Source of the DNA: Cylicocyclus nassatus
Taxonomy: Eukaryota; Nematoda; Chromadorea; Rhabditida; Strongylidae
Reading direction: 5' to 3'
NCBI GenBank assembly: GCA_958299035.1
Contig: CATQJL010000112.1
Span: 64,511,117-64,575,116 of the forward strand
Length of the DNA: 64,000 nt
Positions 46,840 to 59,199 of this stretch are shown piece by piece; within the stretch, counting starts at the first letter, position 1; the number at the start of each line of letters is the position of its first letter. Below the pieces are notes generated by a model. That model made no database searches and was not told the DNA's origin. It worked only from the letters and a program-made list of their open reading frames with translations. The position numbers and the translations under genes are program-made.

Positions 46840-47299
46840 CTACTCAAGCACAAAGATTATAGCAATAACCCAATAGAGCTGTGAATTGGACTTTTACTAT
46901 GGCTATTCATCATCCGAGGAACCACCCGCCGTCAGTCATTAGGCACACTTCATGGAGTTTGCGCAGACGGGACCTCGCAAAACTGCACTAAAGTCGGGTC
47001 ATCACCCCGGGGAATTTGGTTATATTTGCCTGAATGCAAGCCTATTAGCCTATGGGTAGTTTTTGCAGAAAAATGTGACAGTTGTCCCCAGGGAGAAGAA
47101 CGTGGTGGAAAAGCTATGCAGAGAATTTTTCGCTGTACATGCGATGTGTGACGTCAGCGTAAGCTTCGCCAACGCTCGAATAGAAACATTCATACAATTT
47201 TCTACAAGATTTTGAGCTTCCTCTAGTGAGCGGCAGTATTTTGCCCCCCCCCCCCTCCCGTTTTCGCCCAACTTTTCATAGTTAGGCGCTTGCACCAGC

Positions 47300-49370
47300 T
47301 TTGGATCAACGCCATATGATTAATAGCTCGCCGAACTGGTTCAACCAGAGTTTCTCGGTAAGTTTTTACCAAGATTGTTTCCCTTTGGAGTTATTCTACT
47401 TATATGAGTCTATCGACCATATTCTATCAGCCCTTCCTTCCTTTCCTTTCCTATTTAAGAGCAGCAGTTTCCATAAGTGGCTTACAAAACCGGTTTTACC
47501 CAAAAGTTTTATAATTTATGACCGTTGCTTTGCTACCTTCCTCAAGTCGCATTCACTTTCCTTTTCTTTGAAAATTCATAACGAATATTAACTGCGATTT
47601 TTACTATTTCTGTTTCTATGACCAGTAACTTTTTATGCAGTCACAGAATATTTAGTATGAACGTCGGATAAAAAGTTATTCATATGGAAAGTGTTCCACG
47701 GATTAACATTTCGAGCGCATTTGCCCAATGACTACGTCAATGTCAGTGTCCGGTTTTTCGTTTGTTGAATGTGCTCTCTCAGAACGCCATAAAAAATCCG
47801 GTTCAAAATGTCAGCATGATCCCCTCAATATGACCACTATAGCCCTTTTTCTACAGTTTTTCCCTCTTTTTGGATCAAAGAAATGCTGAAAATCTCGCAA
47901 TTTTCCTGCGTTGATAAGCGATTTTCTCCCCATTAATTTGAGTTTGTATTAGTTACCTTACCTTGGATTTGCCTTACCCAGTTAGCGACAATGATAACTT
48001 TTCCCAATCATCCCGTTAGGCGCTCTCAAATCTAGAAAAATTTAAAAATTTTGGAAGGGTCCATTCCCTCTTCCACATGGATTAAGGAAGCACCTTCAGC
48101 CGTCTCCGCAGTTTTTTCCAATTACTCTAATCAGCAAATCAATATGAACCCTGAAAAGATGTGAATATAGACAAACAAATGAGTCAGCCTGCAAAAGTTT
48201 CCTGTTTACTTCCACTCCTACATAGACCTATACCTATATGAGGTTCATGCATACAAAAACGCTTATTCCCTCTACATTAGTTATGAACGTCAATCTGCAG
48301 CTCAGGAGGTTTGTCAGTCATTGACTCCTTAGCACATCGAGTAGACCCATCTGAGCTCTTACCGTAAGCATATCGTATGTTAACGATTTTTATTAGTGAA
48401 AATATTATAATTTTTGACTACTCGACTGAACACATCTTTGTACTCCACGTTGAAATTCACTTTGTTTGTCTGAACCGTGAATGAAAAGGTATCAGTACTA
48501 AAATCCGTCTTGTTCATAATTTTTCCGACATTGTACTTTCTACGTAACCATGGAAGTTGAAATTAAAATTAAAATTTGAAATAAAACTCAAAATTGAAAT
48601 CAAAGTAGTGTCAAATGTGAAAAAAAACTCTTATAAGGTTCAGTTATCAACGAAGGTTCACCCGTAGATGCAACAAAATTCTTTCGGACCGGTTGCTCTA
48701 AAAAAAGGTCCTCATTCTTGACAAATATACTCAAAATCTTTTCAAGGTTATCCCGTACTAGCTCCAAAGCGTAATGATACTATGAGACAAAAACATTTTT
48801 TTACCTCGAAGCTTAGTATGGGCAGCTAATTAGCTACAGCATTCTATAATTAGAAGAGTAGTCAAATTTTTTGCTCATCCGAAAAATTTTGAAGGTGCGC
48901 CGCATGAGTTCAGTCTGGTAAAAATAACATAATCTAAACTCACTAGAAAGCGAGCGCCCAATTCTCTCAATTACTGCTCGAAGATGACTCAAACCTTTGA
49001 GTTTTGCTTTGAATAGCAACTTGACCTTCCTTACCAGTCTTAGCTATTGAGTTCGTTCATTTCAAGGAACTCTGCGGGTGTTCATTGTCAGTAGAGACTT
49101 TGATTCGAATTACCTGCGGTTTCTCCAAGCTTTGGAGTTCTTCATTCTCATTCAATATGCCATCGTTGCAATCTTTGCTAAAGTTTCAGATAAGCTTGAA
49201 AATCAGAAATTTGCCATATTTCCTGTTTTGGTGGAACTAAAATATGAGAAAATCCGAAATATTAAATCGTAACATAAGTTCTATTACACTTTTTTTCATT
49301 TCCAGCTATAAAACTGAAGAGACTCTAACAAAGTTCAATAGTTGGCACATTTTGAGAATAGACCAAGGAG
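47300..49370. other. stretch with no recognised feature
   Basis: AT-rich, no supported gene or repeat. A run of 12 C lies just to the left at 47244-47255. Confidence 0.4.
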
Positions 49371-49372
49371 TA

Positions 49373-50296
49373 CTAGGCTGTTGCATAAGTTCTGTCCGAT
49401 TTGAATTTTTGAGTTTAAAATGTCATAACTTCTTTCAGAGTCAACTTTTTTCCAAGGTCTTAGTTTCTATGTGTTGAGCAGTCCCTTGGCTAAAAAATGC
49501 ATATTGAGATCTGCGCAAATCTTTGTTAAGGAAGAACCAAGAATGCAAAAACTTCGCAGCGTTTTTCTTCGAATCTGTCTTTTTTGACATGGTAACGCTC
49601 CCTTATGAAAATTGATAGGCATCTTTTCTAATAATGGATGGATAGAGAAATTTTCGTAGATTATTATGCAACATAAAAGAGCCCATAGGGTTTGCGCTGC
49701 CGAGAGATTTTCTTGACCGAACAAAAAATTAGCCACTTTTTGACCTCGCTTCAGCACATGTGTGCATGCCTATTTATGAACTACGAACGTTTTACAACTG
49801 ACGTGAGCGCCGAAAAGGAATTGGTGGATGGGCCCTGTTAGCTCTTGCTTTGCCCTAGCACCTCCAACTTTGAGCTTGTCGATTACTTCTATTCGCAGAA
49901 AGTTATTGCTTGTAAAACATCTATACCAAAGATTTATGTTCGAGGATAAATTTCACTAGCAAGACGTATTCTTCATGGGACCGAACTTCTGCATATACTA
50001 GCATTCCATACCCTTATTCCGAAGCCGATGAAAGAACCTGACTTGAAGGGCGCATTGTGGAGATATCCTCGCAAGGACATATTTCTAGGGATAGAACGTA
50101 CCTCGGCCACTTAGAGATTTTAGGCCTGTGATCTCCGTACACTAAGAATTTTATTGAATTCTGGTATGCTTTAGAAAGCGCAAGGAAAGCACTTTTCAAT
50201 GATACCAACCGTATCGAATTAGAGATGAAATTCTCTTAGAACAGCTGCTTCAAACATGAGGCAAAAAAATCGGACAGAACTTATGCAACAGCCTAG
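49373..50296. mobile_element. mariner-like inverted-repeat element, 924 bp
   Basis: TA at 49371-49372 and 50297-50298. Starts CTAGGCTGTTGCATAAGTTC and ends GAACTTATGCAACAGCCTAG. The ends resemble the TTAGGTTG family, changed at position 1 on both sides. The arms decay inward; no transposase. Confidence 0.75.
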
Positions 50297-50424
50297 TACA
50301 TAATTGGCATCAGTTTCACCTTTCAGGCAGGGTTACGATTAATATAAACGCAATATGACGGCACTTCAACTCCAAATTTTTTTATATTTCAATAAAAACC
50401 TGTCAGTTTTATTCTTTGCTCTTA

Positions 50425-51837
50425 CAAGGGAAGTCACTTAACTTAGGTCGGGCCTTTGAAATGAGACACACATATTTAGAATCAGCTCGGAACGCTGATT
50501 CCAAACATGCTATCCTTGGCTGCGAAGCGTTTCTCTGAAGCGAGTTATAAGCTTTTTTATTAGGTCGTGTAATAAGTTCTGTCCTATTTTTTGTTTTAGT
50601 TTTTTCACGACAACATTGACTTAATTTGAGATAAAGTGTATATGCTTTTAAAAGCTCCAGGTCTGCTCTGCAGGCTCATATGCATCATTCCCGAACATAG
50701 CGAGAACTCGAAAAAGATTTTTATCATTGAAACAAAAAATCCAAAGAGCCGAAAAATCAGTTTTCGACATCTTTTTTCCTTCAAATTTTTCTCGATTTTC
50801 ATTGGTAAAACTTATTGAACAAGCTTGACAACAAGCAAAACAATCTATTAGACTCTTATGCTTCATTCTATCACTGTTTGCGCTTGTTCCCTTTCTTCCA
50901 CCATGTATTTAATGACATCTTTTCAAAAACGGCAAAGCAAGACTTTGTTCACGCCGATGTTCGCCGCCTCGCGTGCCCAAGCTGCGTGGCTCCCAAGATT
51001 CGAATTTTGAGTATTTAGCCTGCGAATTCGTTAATTTTGGAGCCACAAACCATCCCTTCTGTCTTTTCTAAACGATTCGCCTACCGTCCTCTCTCAGGAT
51101 GCCTTCAGATGATGCCGAACGTCAACGTTGAAAAGGCGTTAAAAAGAAGACTTTTCTAAAGTTTACAGAAATGATTTTTGAAAAGTTCTGGCAGTCCTCA
51201 AGCACAGTAGAAGCTATAGCATTTTTTGCTTACGTGTAGCAAATTTTTCGAGCTCATTTGTAGGCATTCTGATTAAGTGGAGGGCGACGTAATGTAGTTG
51301 TCGAAAATGGATTTTTCCCCTGTTTGATTTTCCAAACTTGACGCTGTAAAACTCTTTCAAGTCTTCTGATGTAAAAAACCGAAATGGAAGTTTCAGCAGA
51401 GAAGGCTTAGAGCTTTCAAATGCATATAAACAATTTGCAGAACATCGCGCAAAGTATTAAGAGAAAATCGAAGGAAAAAATGGGACAGAACTTATTACAC
51501 AACCTAATAGTATGTGTCATTGACAGACAACTGAATATGGAAGGAAGGTCTTTAGATGAAAATCTGCCCAAAAAGTGGTGGAAAATCAAAATAACATCAA
51601 ATTGAATCATTTGGCTTTGATAGGATATAATATGCACTTGAACCACTACCTAGATGATGATACCGTAGCATGCCTAAGTCAGTCAACAAGCAAAATTTGC
51701 TCAGGAAAAGCTCATAACTCGCTTCAGAGGAAAGCTTCGCAGCTAGGGAAAGCAGATTTGAAATCAGCATTTCTAGCTGATTCCAAACATATGTGTTTCA
51801 TTTCAAAAGCCCGACCTAAGTTAAGTGACTTCCCTTG
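50425..51837. mobile_element. TTA-flanked inverted-repeat element, interrupted
   Basis: Starts CAAGGGAAGTCACTTAACTT and ends AAGTTAAGTGACTTCCCTTG, with TTA at 50422-50424 and 51838-51840. The arms continue through AGGTCGGGC and the CGCTTC/GAAGCG segments to about 50550 and 51705. Removing the nested element at 50560-51507 leaves about 465 bp. The TTA duplication and CAAGGGAAG end suggest a Tc4/Tc5 (pogo-like) derivative; PIF/Harbinger is an alternative. Confidence 0.75.
50560..51507. mobile_element. mariner-like element nested in TTA-flanked element
   Basis: TA at 50558-50559 and 51508-51509. Starts TTAGGTCGTGTAATAAGTTC and ends GAACTTATTACACAACCTAA. It lies immediately inside the left arm of the element at 50425, so it inserted later. 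948 bp, no transposase. Confidence 0.78.
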
Positions 51838-51840
51838 TTA

Positions 51841-54180
51841 GATTTTTTCTGCATTTCAGTACAATAGTATTAATGTGTATTGCATGATTTTAGACCAACT
51901 AAATTCACACTGAATCAAATGGGAAATCTCCCAGCTGAAAAAAAGGCTAGAGAAAGATAAAAGAGTTGAAATAGATTTTCATCAACCCTCTTTCGTTTAG
52001 TTTTCAAATCAAATCTTTTGCTCTTCATTTCCACACTTGGATCTTCTAATCCTTTTTCATTTCATTTAACTTTGCGTTGCTTGCATTAGCTTTTGTATTA
52101 TCTTCATTATCTATTTTTCTTGAATAATCTTCCCATTATGTAGAAATAATTTCATAAATTCTAGTAGGATGACGGCCGTCTCACCCGTTTCCACTCACAG
52201 TTATCACTGGCGCAGTGAGTCTCGTCAGACACAGCAGACGGATCCGCGTGAGTTGCAGTTTTATATGATTTCATACCATTTTTCAATTTTATTGTTTTTA
52301 TACCTTTTTTGGACCTTTGTTCCAGAAAAAATCCCATAAAAATTTTCCTAATCAACGGCTGACCTTTAGCCTGAACATTGCACCGCGTTGCCGTATTTTA
52401 CGCCGTTATTCATAGCTGGTGATTCACGAAAGAAAAGCCTTGATAGCAAATTATCTTTTTATTTCAAAACATCCATTTTCATTGATTTTCCAGCCCTTTA
52501 ATATCCTTAAATGGCAGTGCGATTTTATGGTTCTAATGATATTCTTATTAACATATCATAAAACAGCCTCAACGCTCCCAATCGCAAATTTTTCCATTTT
52601 TATCTCTGCGAACCAAATTCTCCTCCACCCACCTTGTGCCACATCGTTGTAAAATATTAAAGCGTCGAAAGTAAAAGTGTACTTTTGACGGAAAAAAATT
52701 GTTTCTCGCCCATGTAATCCGCCTGCGCGAAGACGCGAACCATTTGTCAATTAATTGAGATGAGCGCAGATTAGGAGGCAAGGCAATAACTTCTAATTAG
52801 TAGGGGTCAAAAATGCATGATGATTCTCAAGAAAATTACCTTAAAAAGTGAAACCAGTTTTATCTTGGTCTCCTGCTTAAATTTTGCAAATTATAGTAGC
52901 TGTAAATCCGCAGCTATGTGTGAACCCACCAACTTGGCTAGTCTCTTCTCCTAGATGAAGGTGATGTAACCAAGAAGAACAAGTTAAGATTTTTTATTGC
53001 TTGAGCTCCATGATACAAAAACTGAGGATACTCTGAGCTGGACAGTGCGGAGGGAAAGAAGAAGGTTTATGGCTATGTACGTTTGCCATAGTAAAGTGAT
53101 CGGGTCTAAAACAAGCTCGGCAAACCACTCCATACGGCTTTTCCCTCCATCCGGTTCAGAACACTCGTTTTCCTCGGCCTTCACAATGTTTCCTTACAGG
53201 AAGTAGCCACACCCAGACTTTCCTGGCGATTTCAAATTTAGGCTTATCAAACTACTCAAAGTATTGTATGTATCATTTCGTTTTAGTCTCTCTCAACACT
53301 GTTTTATATTGGCAACGAATCTCCCCCCCCCCATCAGCTGAACAGCTGATTTTAGACGATTTGTTCGTTCCCAAAATCCTCGCTATTTTTGATCATCACA
53401 AATCTGATAAAACAGCGAGCGACTTGCTATTATCCGATATCCGTTGCTCTTTTTGATTGCATCTCCTTGCATCTTGCGACTCGTCATAGCTTTTTGGGAA
53501 GTCCTGCAAGTGCGTTTAGAATTTTCTATTTTAATGTTTACCAGGTGTCTGAAACAGCGTAAAAAGCAGGAAATCAGAGTAAACCTTTTGCTGCATCTAG
53601 TCATTTTGTAACTAAATAAACCAGTTTTTCAAATTTTATTTATATCAAAGAATTCTCTGCTTTCAGATACTTTACCAAGTGTAAAATCCCATTACACTAC
53701 ATTACAATAAATTACACTAATTATCAATATTCACTTTACTGCATGAACAATGCTTATCAATCAGTTTTTTTCCTTTTTTAAGCCTAATATCACTTCACGA
53801 AATGAACTCGTAAAAAGCAAAGGGAAGAATGAAAAAACACTTTTACTTTTCTAGGCTTAGCTCTGTTTGTTCATTTATATATACACTTTTGTATTTGTTT
53901 ATTTTATATATTCATTTACGTCTCCAACGTTCCCACATAGTTCAAATTGAAAAATAAAAAGGTTTGATTCCGAGCTTATGTTATTTGGCATGCTTTCGAC
54001 GGTTTCTGAAAGCCTAGAGAATTATAGTTGTGATATCTAATTTTAGAAAAAGGCGTAAAAGGACTTAATACCATCTTTCTTCTAGTTATTTTTCCAGCCA
54101 ATCAAAAAAGGAAAAGCTTCTGAGCGACCTTATATATATCTGCAACAAATGCCATCATTGTCCAACTCTCGTAAACAATT
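51841..54180. other. region upstream of unc-95-like gene
   Basis: No gene recognised. Sequence just left of 54245 should hold the unc-95 promoter; TATATATATC at about 54131 is TATA-like but not diagnostic. Confidence 0.35.
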
Positions 54181-54231
54181 TCAACAATGGGCTGTCAGTA
54201 TCGATGTGTCAATTTAAAAAATCCCCATTCA

Positions 54232-54244
54232 TTAACTTTCAGAA
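54232..54244 (+). promoter_or_regulatory. probable SL1 trans-splice acceptor of unc-95
   Basis: ATTAACTTTCAG ends 2 nt before the ATG at 54245. This spacing is typical of spliced-leader sites in nematode genes, and no upstream coding exon was found. Confidence 0.6.
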
Positions 54245-56495
54245 ATGCGAACGGACTCGCGTGCATCCAATCCTCCCGATCCGGTGGAACGACATGTGCA
54301 ACGGTGGCGTAGCGAGAGTCGTTCAAGCAACAAAGTTTTCCGTAACGATGAGGAGCCAAGCCAACGTGAGTTTCCAGCTTTTGCTAGTAAAATATGAAAT
54401 TTTACGATGCGCATATGGAATTTTGCAGAAGACGAGATCGTTAACGGAACTTTGACGGCATTAAAAGATGACGTCGAACAGACTACTGAAGTCATCAGAC
54501 GGAAACACAACCAAATGGTAAGATCTGGAAAATATTCCAAAATCCTTGAGACACATCAAAAACTAAATTGTAAGACCTAACATGCTATGTATGGTATGCG
54601 TCACAGTGCGCGTGCCAGGGTCGTGCTGGAATGCCGTTCAATCAACAGAGACGCTGGCACGGCGCTGGCACGGCTCCGGCTCGCTGACTCTAGGCGCAGC
54701 CCTAAATGAGTATTTTTGTGGATGAATGTACTATTTTAGCGCATGGAACGTCGACAGTTCCAGACAGAAATGGAAGTGACAGGCCGAGTATCAATTTCAC
54801 CCACAGATGAATGGCTCAGTACAAGACTTCGGGTAACATCATAATATACTTGGCACTCAGCCAAAAAAAAATTTAGTAATTATCTCAGGCTGTCTCTACC
54901 GAGGACATGAACAAAGAGCTGGGAAAAATTAAGGATGATCAGCGTTAGTTATTCTAGTACGTAATCTGCCCCATTGTCAACTTATGCTCTAACTTCAGGA
55001 CAAAACGCTGTTACGGACACTTTGGCTGCACTTGTATACGACGTGAACGCTACGGCTGAAGTGCTCAGACGAGGTGGACCAGGAAAGGATAGAGGCGGCC
55101 GAAAAAGTCAGCAGAAGGAGGTAAGGTAGTTACGGGTAGCTCTTGGTAGATTCTGTCGAATCTCAGAGGGTAATTAGGGCAATTCTGGGTAAACTACTTG
55201 AAGCCTCATAGGGTAGCAGTTGATTCTGAGTGAACTATCTAAGGCCTCATAGTGTAACTACAAGTAAAGTAAACTATCCAGAAACTCATAGGATAATTGT
55301 TGGTAACCATGGACAACTATCTGAAACCTCATAGGGTGACCACTGGTACCTCTGGGTAAGCTACCCAAACAACATCAGCTGGAAAAGCTTATAGCCCTTC
55401 CTTTATGGAACTTGTAATTTCGTCAATGGTGCCAAATTTTGATCAAGATTATGGTAACCATCAATGCAGATTCTCCCACTTCCTCTCTCCTTCACCCTTT
55501 CGGTGTTAGACCTCCTCTTAATTAAGAACTGTCCTTATTCGAGCACTTGCACTGAAGAGGTAAACCACCAAATAATTTTGGGAGCGGAGCTTTTTATATA
55601 TTCTCGGATTTGGGGCTACCTCGTTCCCCCTCCTCTTTCCTCCTTCATATTCCCAAATTCTGGACTGGAGTTAAACTTATGACAACAGATTATGCAGTAG
55701 TAAAATCTTATTGAAATGTCCAAAACTTCGCGTCTTTCAGGAAATCGAGTACCGTTTGCGCCTTACTCCAGCGCCAGAAGAGGAACGACCTTTCCCGGCT
55801 CCACGGAAGCGAGAAAATAGTAAGTAGTTTACAAGAAGCTTCCTTATCAGGGCTTCCCAAGTGGTCAGCTTCCCGAACCCTTATTTCTCCTCACTCTCTG
55901 CTTCATTTAGTCCCTGAGGAGAAGGTCACCGTGGACGAAGTCTCTCGTGACTATGGCATGGCTTTGAGCGAAAGCCAAACCAACAGTCTTCGTCGTACTC
56001 GAGCAAGATCGGAAACACCTCGAAGAACCTTACAAATCGAGGTGATCGATTATTGATTTTTCCATAAATTTTGATTTATCGATTTTTTAGGGTTCGCCGC
56101 CACCGATGGCGCCAGTGGTCTGCGCATACTGTAGCGAAGAAATTGACGGGCCGATTTTGACCGCATTGGCACCAAATTCGGAACGAGCGCAAAAGTTTCA
56201 CACTTATCACTTTATGTGCTGTTATTGCCAAAAGGTTAGTGCCACTAGTTTTCAATCAATATATCGATTTTTTGTCGCAAAATTATACTGATATTTTAGG
56301 CACTAAATATGCACGGAACGTTTAGGGAACATGATAGGAAACCATACTGTCATGACTGTTTCTACAGGTAAGCTACTGTAGTTTAAAGAGCACTTAAATT
56401 GAAAAAAATCAATTATCGATTGATCATTCAGGCTCTACAATGGCTTACTGTATGAGCCAGACGTACATCAGTCAACTATTGAAAAGCTCATCTAA
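54245..56495 (+). CDS. unc-95: UNC-95-like single-LIM muscle protein (321 aa)
   Basis: Ten exons: 54245-54365, 54429-54517, 54740-54832, 54889-54943, 54999-55120, 55741-55819, 55911-56041, 56091-56234, 56300-56367, 56432-56495; 966 nt, all GT-AG and in phase, TAA at 56493. Residues 1-230 are low in hydrophobic residues, with short helical segments (TLTALKDDVEQTTEVIRR at 48-65, TLAALVYDVNATAEVLRR at 127-144) that duplicate each other. A single LIM domain closes the protein: zinc ligands C241, C244, H267, H270 and C273, C276, C295, C298, ending YRLYNGLLYEPDV. C. elegans UNC-95 (about 350 residues, paxillin-like C-terminal LIM) is required to assemble dense bodies and M-lines of body-wall muscle and is controlled by the RNF-5 ubiquitin ligase. 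Architecture, length, N-terminal style and proximity to lev-10 support this name; paxillin itself has four LIM domains and does not fit. Confidence 0.83.
55130..55375. repeat. diverged 40-55 bp minisatellite in unc-95 intron
   Basis: About five units built on GGTAAACTANCTGAANCCTCATAGGGTA recur between 55130 and 55375, in the intron between exons 54999-55120 and 55741-55819. The units contain repeated GGTAA donor-like words next to the true donor. Confidence 0.65.
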
Positions 56496-56685
56496 ATTCT
56501 CAACTTTTGCCAAATTGTGTGTTCGATCATTAGTTCTGCAATACTTGCCAAAATGTCAATGATTTCTCATAAATGCTATTACTCGTACAAAAGCCTTAAA
56601 TTTGATCTAGTATTGATTTTTATTGTAGCTCTCTGAGTCATTATCACTGTAAACATTGAGTATGAAAGTTTGTTGGATTGCTGCC

Positions 56686-56691
56686 AATAAA
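56686..56691 (+). terminator. polyadenylation signal of unc-95
   Basis: AATAAA 191 nt after the stop codon, followed by a T-rich stretch; the only canonical signal close behind the gene. Confidence 0.6.
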
Positions 56692-57149
56692 GAATTCGCT
56701 CTTCACCGTTGTGAAATGATCAAGATATATAAGCAAATTGTTTTAATCGTTTTTCTTTGTCAATCGAAAGTGTTTCATTCAAGCAATCATACAAACGGCG
56801 AGACGTCGATCTCCTCACTTGGAAAATAGAATATTCTTCTCCCCTCCCAATTTCAAGAAAATTTGGGACCGAAATTGCAGTTCCTCTATGTCGGAGATGT
56901 GAAAACCTGCGAACGAAATTAAAAATTGATGTTCCTAAGCTTTCAGTTTTCGTAAGCAGCATGTTCAATAATCGGTACACCAACTTTAGGCCCCTCACAG
57001 TGAAAATTAAGATGATTGATAGGAGCATTTCTCATTGGCAATGAACATCCGAGTTTATCACCCCGGATCAGATCAACACCCTAGCTCGAAGACTGTAACC
57101 AAGTCGCAGCCCTCTTACTAGGAAATTATATCAAATTATATTAATGTTT

Positions 57150-57870
57150 TAATGCTCGCATTTGTCCCCTTTATGCAAGGTCTGCTTTTCTTGTCAGTTG
57201 TCTCCATGTTTCTTCAATCTGAGGCAAGGTCTTCATCTTTTCCATTTTCTCTCAGGTCGGCCTTGGTTCTTTCCATCCGCCTCATCGGTCTACCCTTAGG
57301 TCTTCCACCTGGGGCCTCCACCGTTAAGGCTAACCTCGTGATATGGCTCTCTTCCCTTCTGCGCACATGTCTGTACCACCGTAATATCTTCTTCTGCATT
57401 TTCTGGGCAATTCTGGTTACCTTCATTTCGGCTCCTATTGTGTCACTGCCGATGTGGTCCTTCAGCATGACTCCTAAGGTCCACCGCAACATCCTTGTTC
57501 CCGTAACACCAAACTTGTTACTGCTGCTGGACGGACGATAACGGATAACGTATACAGACTGGACTCAAGAAGCACTGGCAATCTTTTGTCGCACAGAACT
57601 CCTGGCAAAGCTCTCCATTTCAATAATGTTCATGGATAAACGTTGTGTTCATCCTGCCTGCGACGCCTCTTGAAGGCCTCCTTCCGCTGGATTTGACTGC
57701 CTAGGTAGTTGTATAGTATGACGTTTCTTTTTGAGCTCCTCACCATCGATACTCATGGTACCTGGACTTTGTTTCTCTCACTTCCATATATTCTGTCTTC
57801 TTGCTGTGGAGCTTCAGGCCGTGCATTCGTACAGCTATAGGACCTGCTCTCGGTATCAATCTTTATGCTA
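57150..57870 (-). pseudogene. eroded RTE-type LINE reverse transcriptase fragment
   Basis: On the minus strand 57214-57492 reads QKKILRWYRHVRRREESHIT and GGRPKGRPMRRMERTKADLR, the typical C-terminal end of RTE-clade reverse transcriptase proteins. Upstream, near 57830-57760, HGLKLHSKKTEYMEV matches the conserved segment after the catalytic domain, followed by frame-shifted MSIDGEELKK. Stops and frameshifts separate the pieces and the catalytic core is missing, so this is a dead 3' fragment. It differs from the intact LINE at 37840. Confidence 0.75.
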
Positions 57871-58580
57871 GAGCGATCGGTTATGCGCCCAACGTCAACT
57901 ATCGCTCCTAAGAGTTTCCGAGACAGCTACAACCCCTTTTCTGGTGCAGATCGAAACTTTTAAAGGAGCTTAAATCCATCACCAATGTCGCATTGTTTGC
58001 CCCTTTCCACTTCTTTTCCTGTGTGCCGGCTACATCGACTCGCCGTCTCTTCAGAAGATCTGCCAGCTCTAGAAAACGAGAAGTGACTGGGGAGACGGTC
58101 GAATGGCGCGTATTGATCGATTGTCACTAATCAGAAAAACCAGCAAAAAAGTTCGACATCGGTCTTCCGGGATTCAACTAGTGACCTCTACTTTTCATAT
58201 GATGACAAAACTTTAGGAGTTTGGAAAATTCGCTTTTGTAGAGTAAAAATCCCTCTTGGCAATGACGACTTCCGAAACGCGCGCCTTTCGACATACACCC
58301 GGGTGAATGTATACATGCTGGCAAGACGGATACTCTGAATCAAATTGAATCGTTATCTATGATGAACTAGCCGCTTCAGCCGTCCCCGTTAACCTTGCTG
58401 AGACGGTAACCCTCGTCCACTATTTGCATTCATCGGCCTCGAATGCGAGTCGCTTCCGGGGACGCCCTAGCCATTACTCGAGCTACTTTATGAGACATGT
58501 CTGCACCTTGATGAGATGGGATGTTTCTCAACCGGCTTGTCGCATGCTCTTCTTTGAAGTGCAGCCTGGCTCTGAGACTG

Positions 58581-58675
58581 TGAGCAGAATTTTAGTGCTG
58601 AGGGTGGAATTAAACTCGTAATCTCTAGCACAGTAATGTTACATGGAGCGCTAACCATTTGACTAATTCTGCTCA
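58581..58675 (-). other. tRNA-like palindrome, possible tRNA relic or SINE head
   Basis: The minus strand begins GAGCAGAATT and ends with its complement AATTCTGCTC. Inside are an A-box-like TAGTCAAATGGTTAGCGC and a B-box-like GAGTTTAATTCC. Loop lengths do not give a normal cloverleaf (extra bases after the T arm), so it is not a functional tRNA gene; it may be a tRNA-derived repeat or coincidence. Confidence 0.25.
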
Positions 58676-59199
58676 CTCGGAAATTATATCATCTATTAAC
58701 GAAATAGCCTATGGCACCATTTTCGTCCTGAAGTGTATGTTGCAAAAATTAGTGTGTAAATACCAGAAACGAGTTTGGCATCCCGGGTTCCACCCCCGGA
58801 GCCAGTCCATCGTGCTTGACCCTCCAGGTAGCGAAACTTACCCTTCTTCTGATTCCGACTCGTTTTGGGTTCGCTTCCTACCATCCGTATCTCGACAACC
58901 ATGATCAAAATGAGCTTCACCGCTCATCCTTTATGACTGCGCGAAATGTGCACAGATTTTTTGCTTTGAAGCTTACATTCACACTGCCAACCATATTATA
59001 TGACTTTCTCACGGGTTGAGCCATATGCACCCTCCATTCTTATTGACTTTTCGGTAGAATCCCTCTCTTCAGCCAGCACTTCATGGTATGATTTCCAGAG
59101 TAACACTGCATGTTTTGAAAACGTTTCCGTAGACGGAAATAATTATTTTGTTGGATGGTCTGGGCTCGGCATATGGCTCTGATCATAATCAAGTATTTT

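Noticed and set aside
54204..54540. Open frames overlapping the first unc-95 exons in other frames or on the minus strand
   Set aside because: They are shadows; the spliced plus-strand model is in phase to a LIM domain.
57152..57541. 129-codon plus-strand frame with hydrophobic segments
   Set aside because: It is antisense to the RTE reverse-transcriptase remnant, whose minus-strand frame has family motifs.
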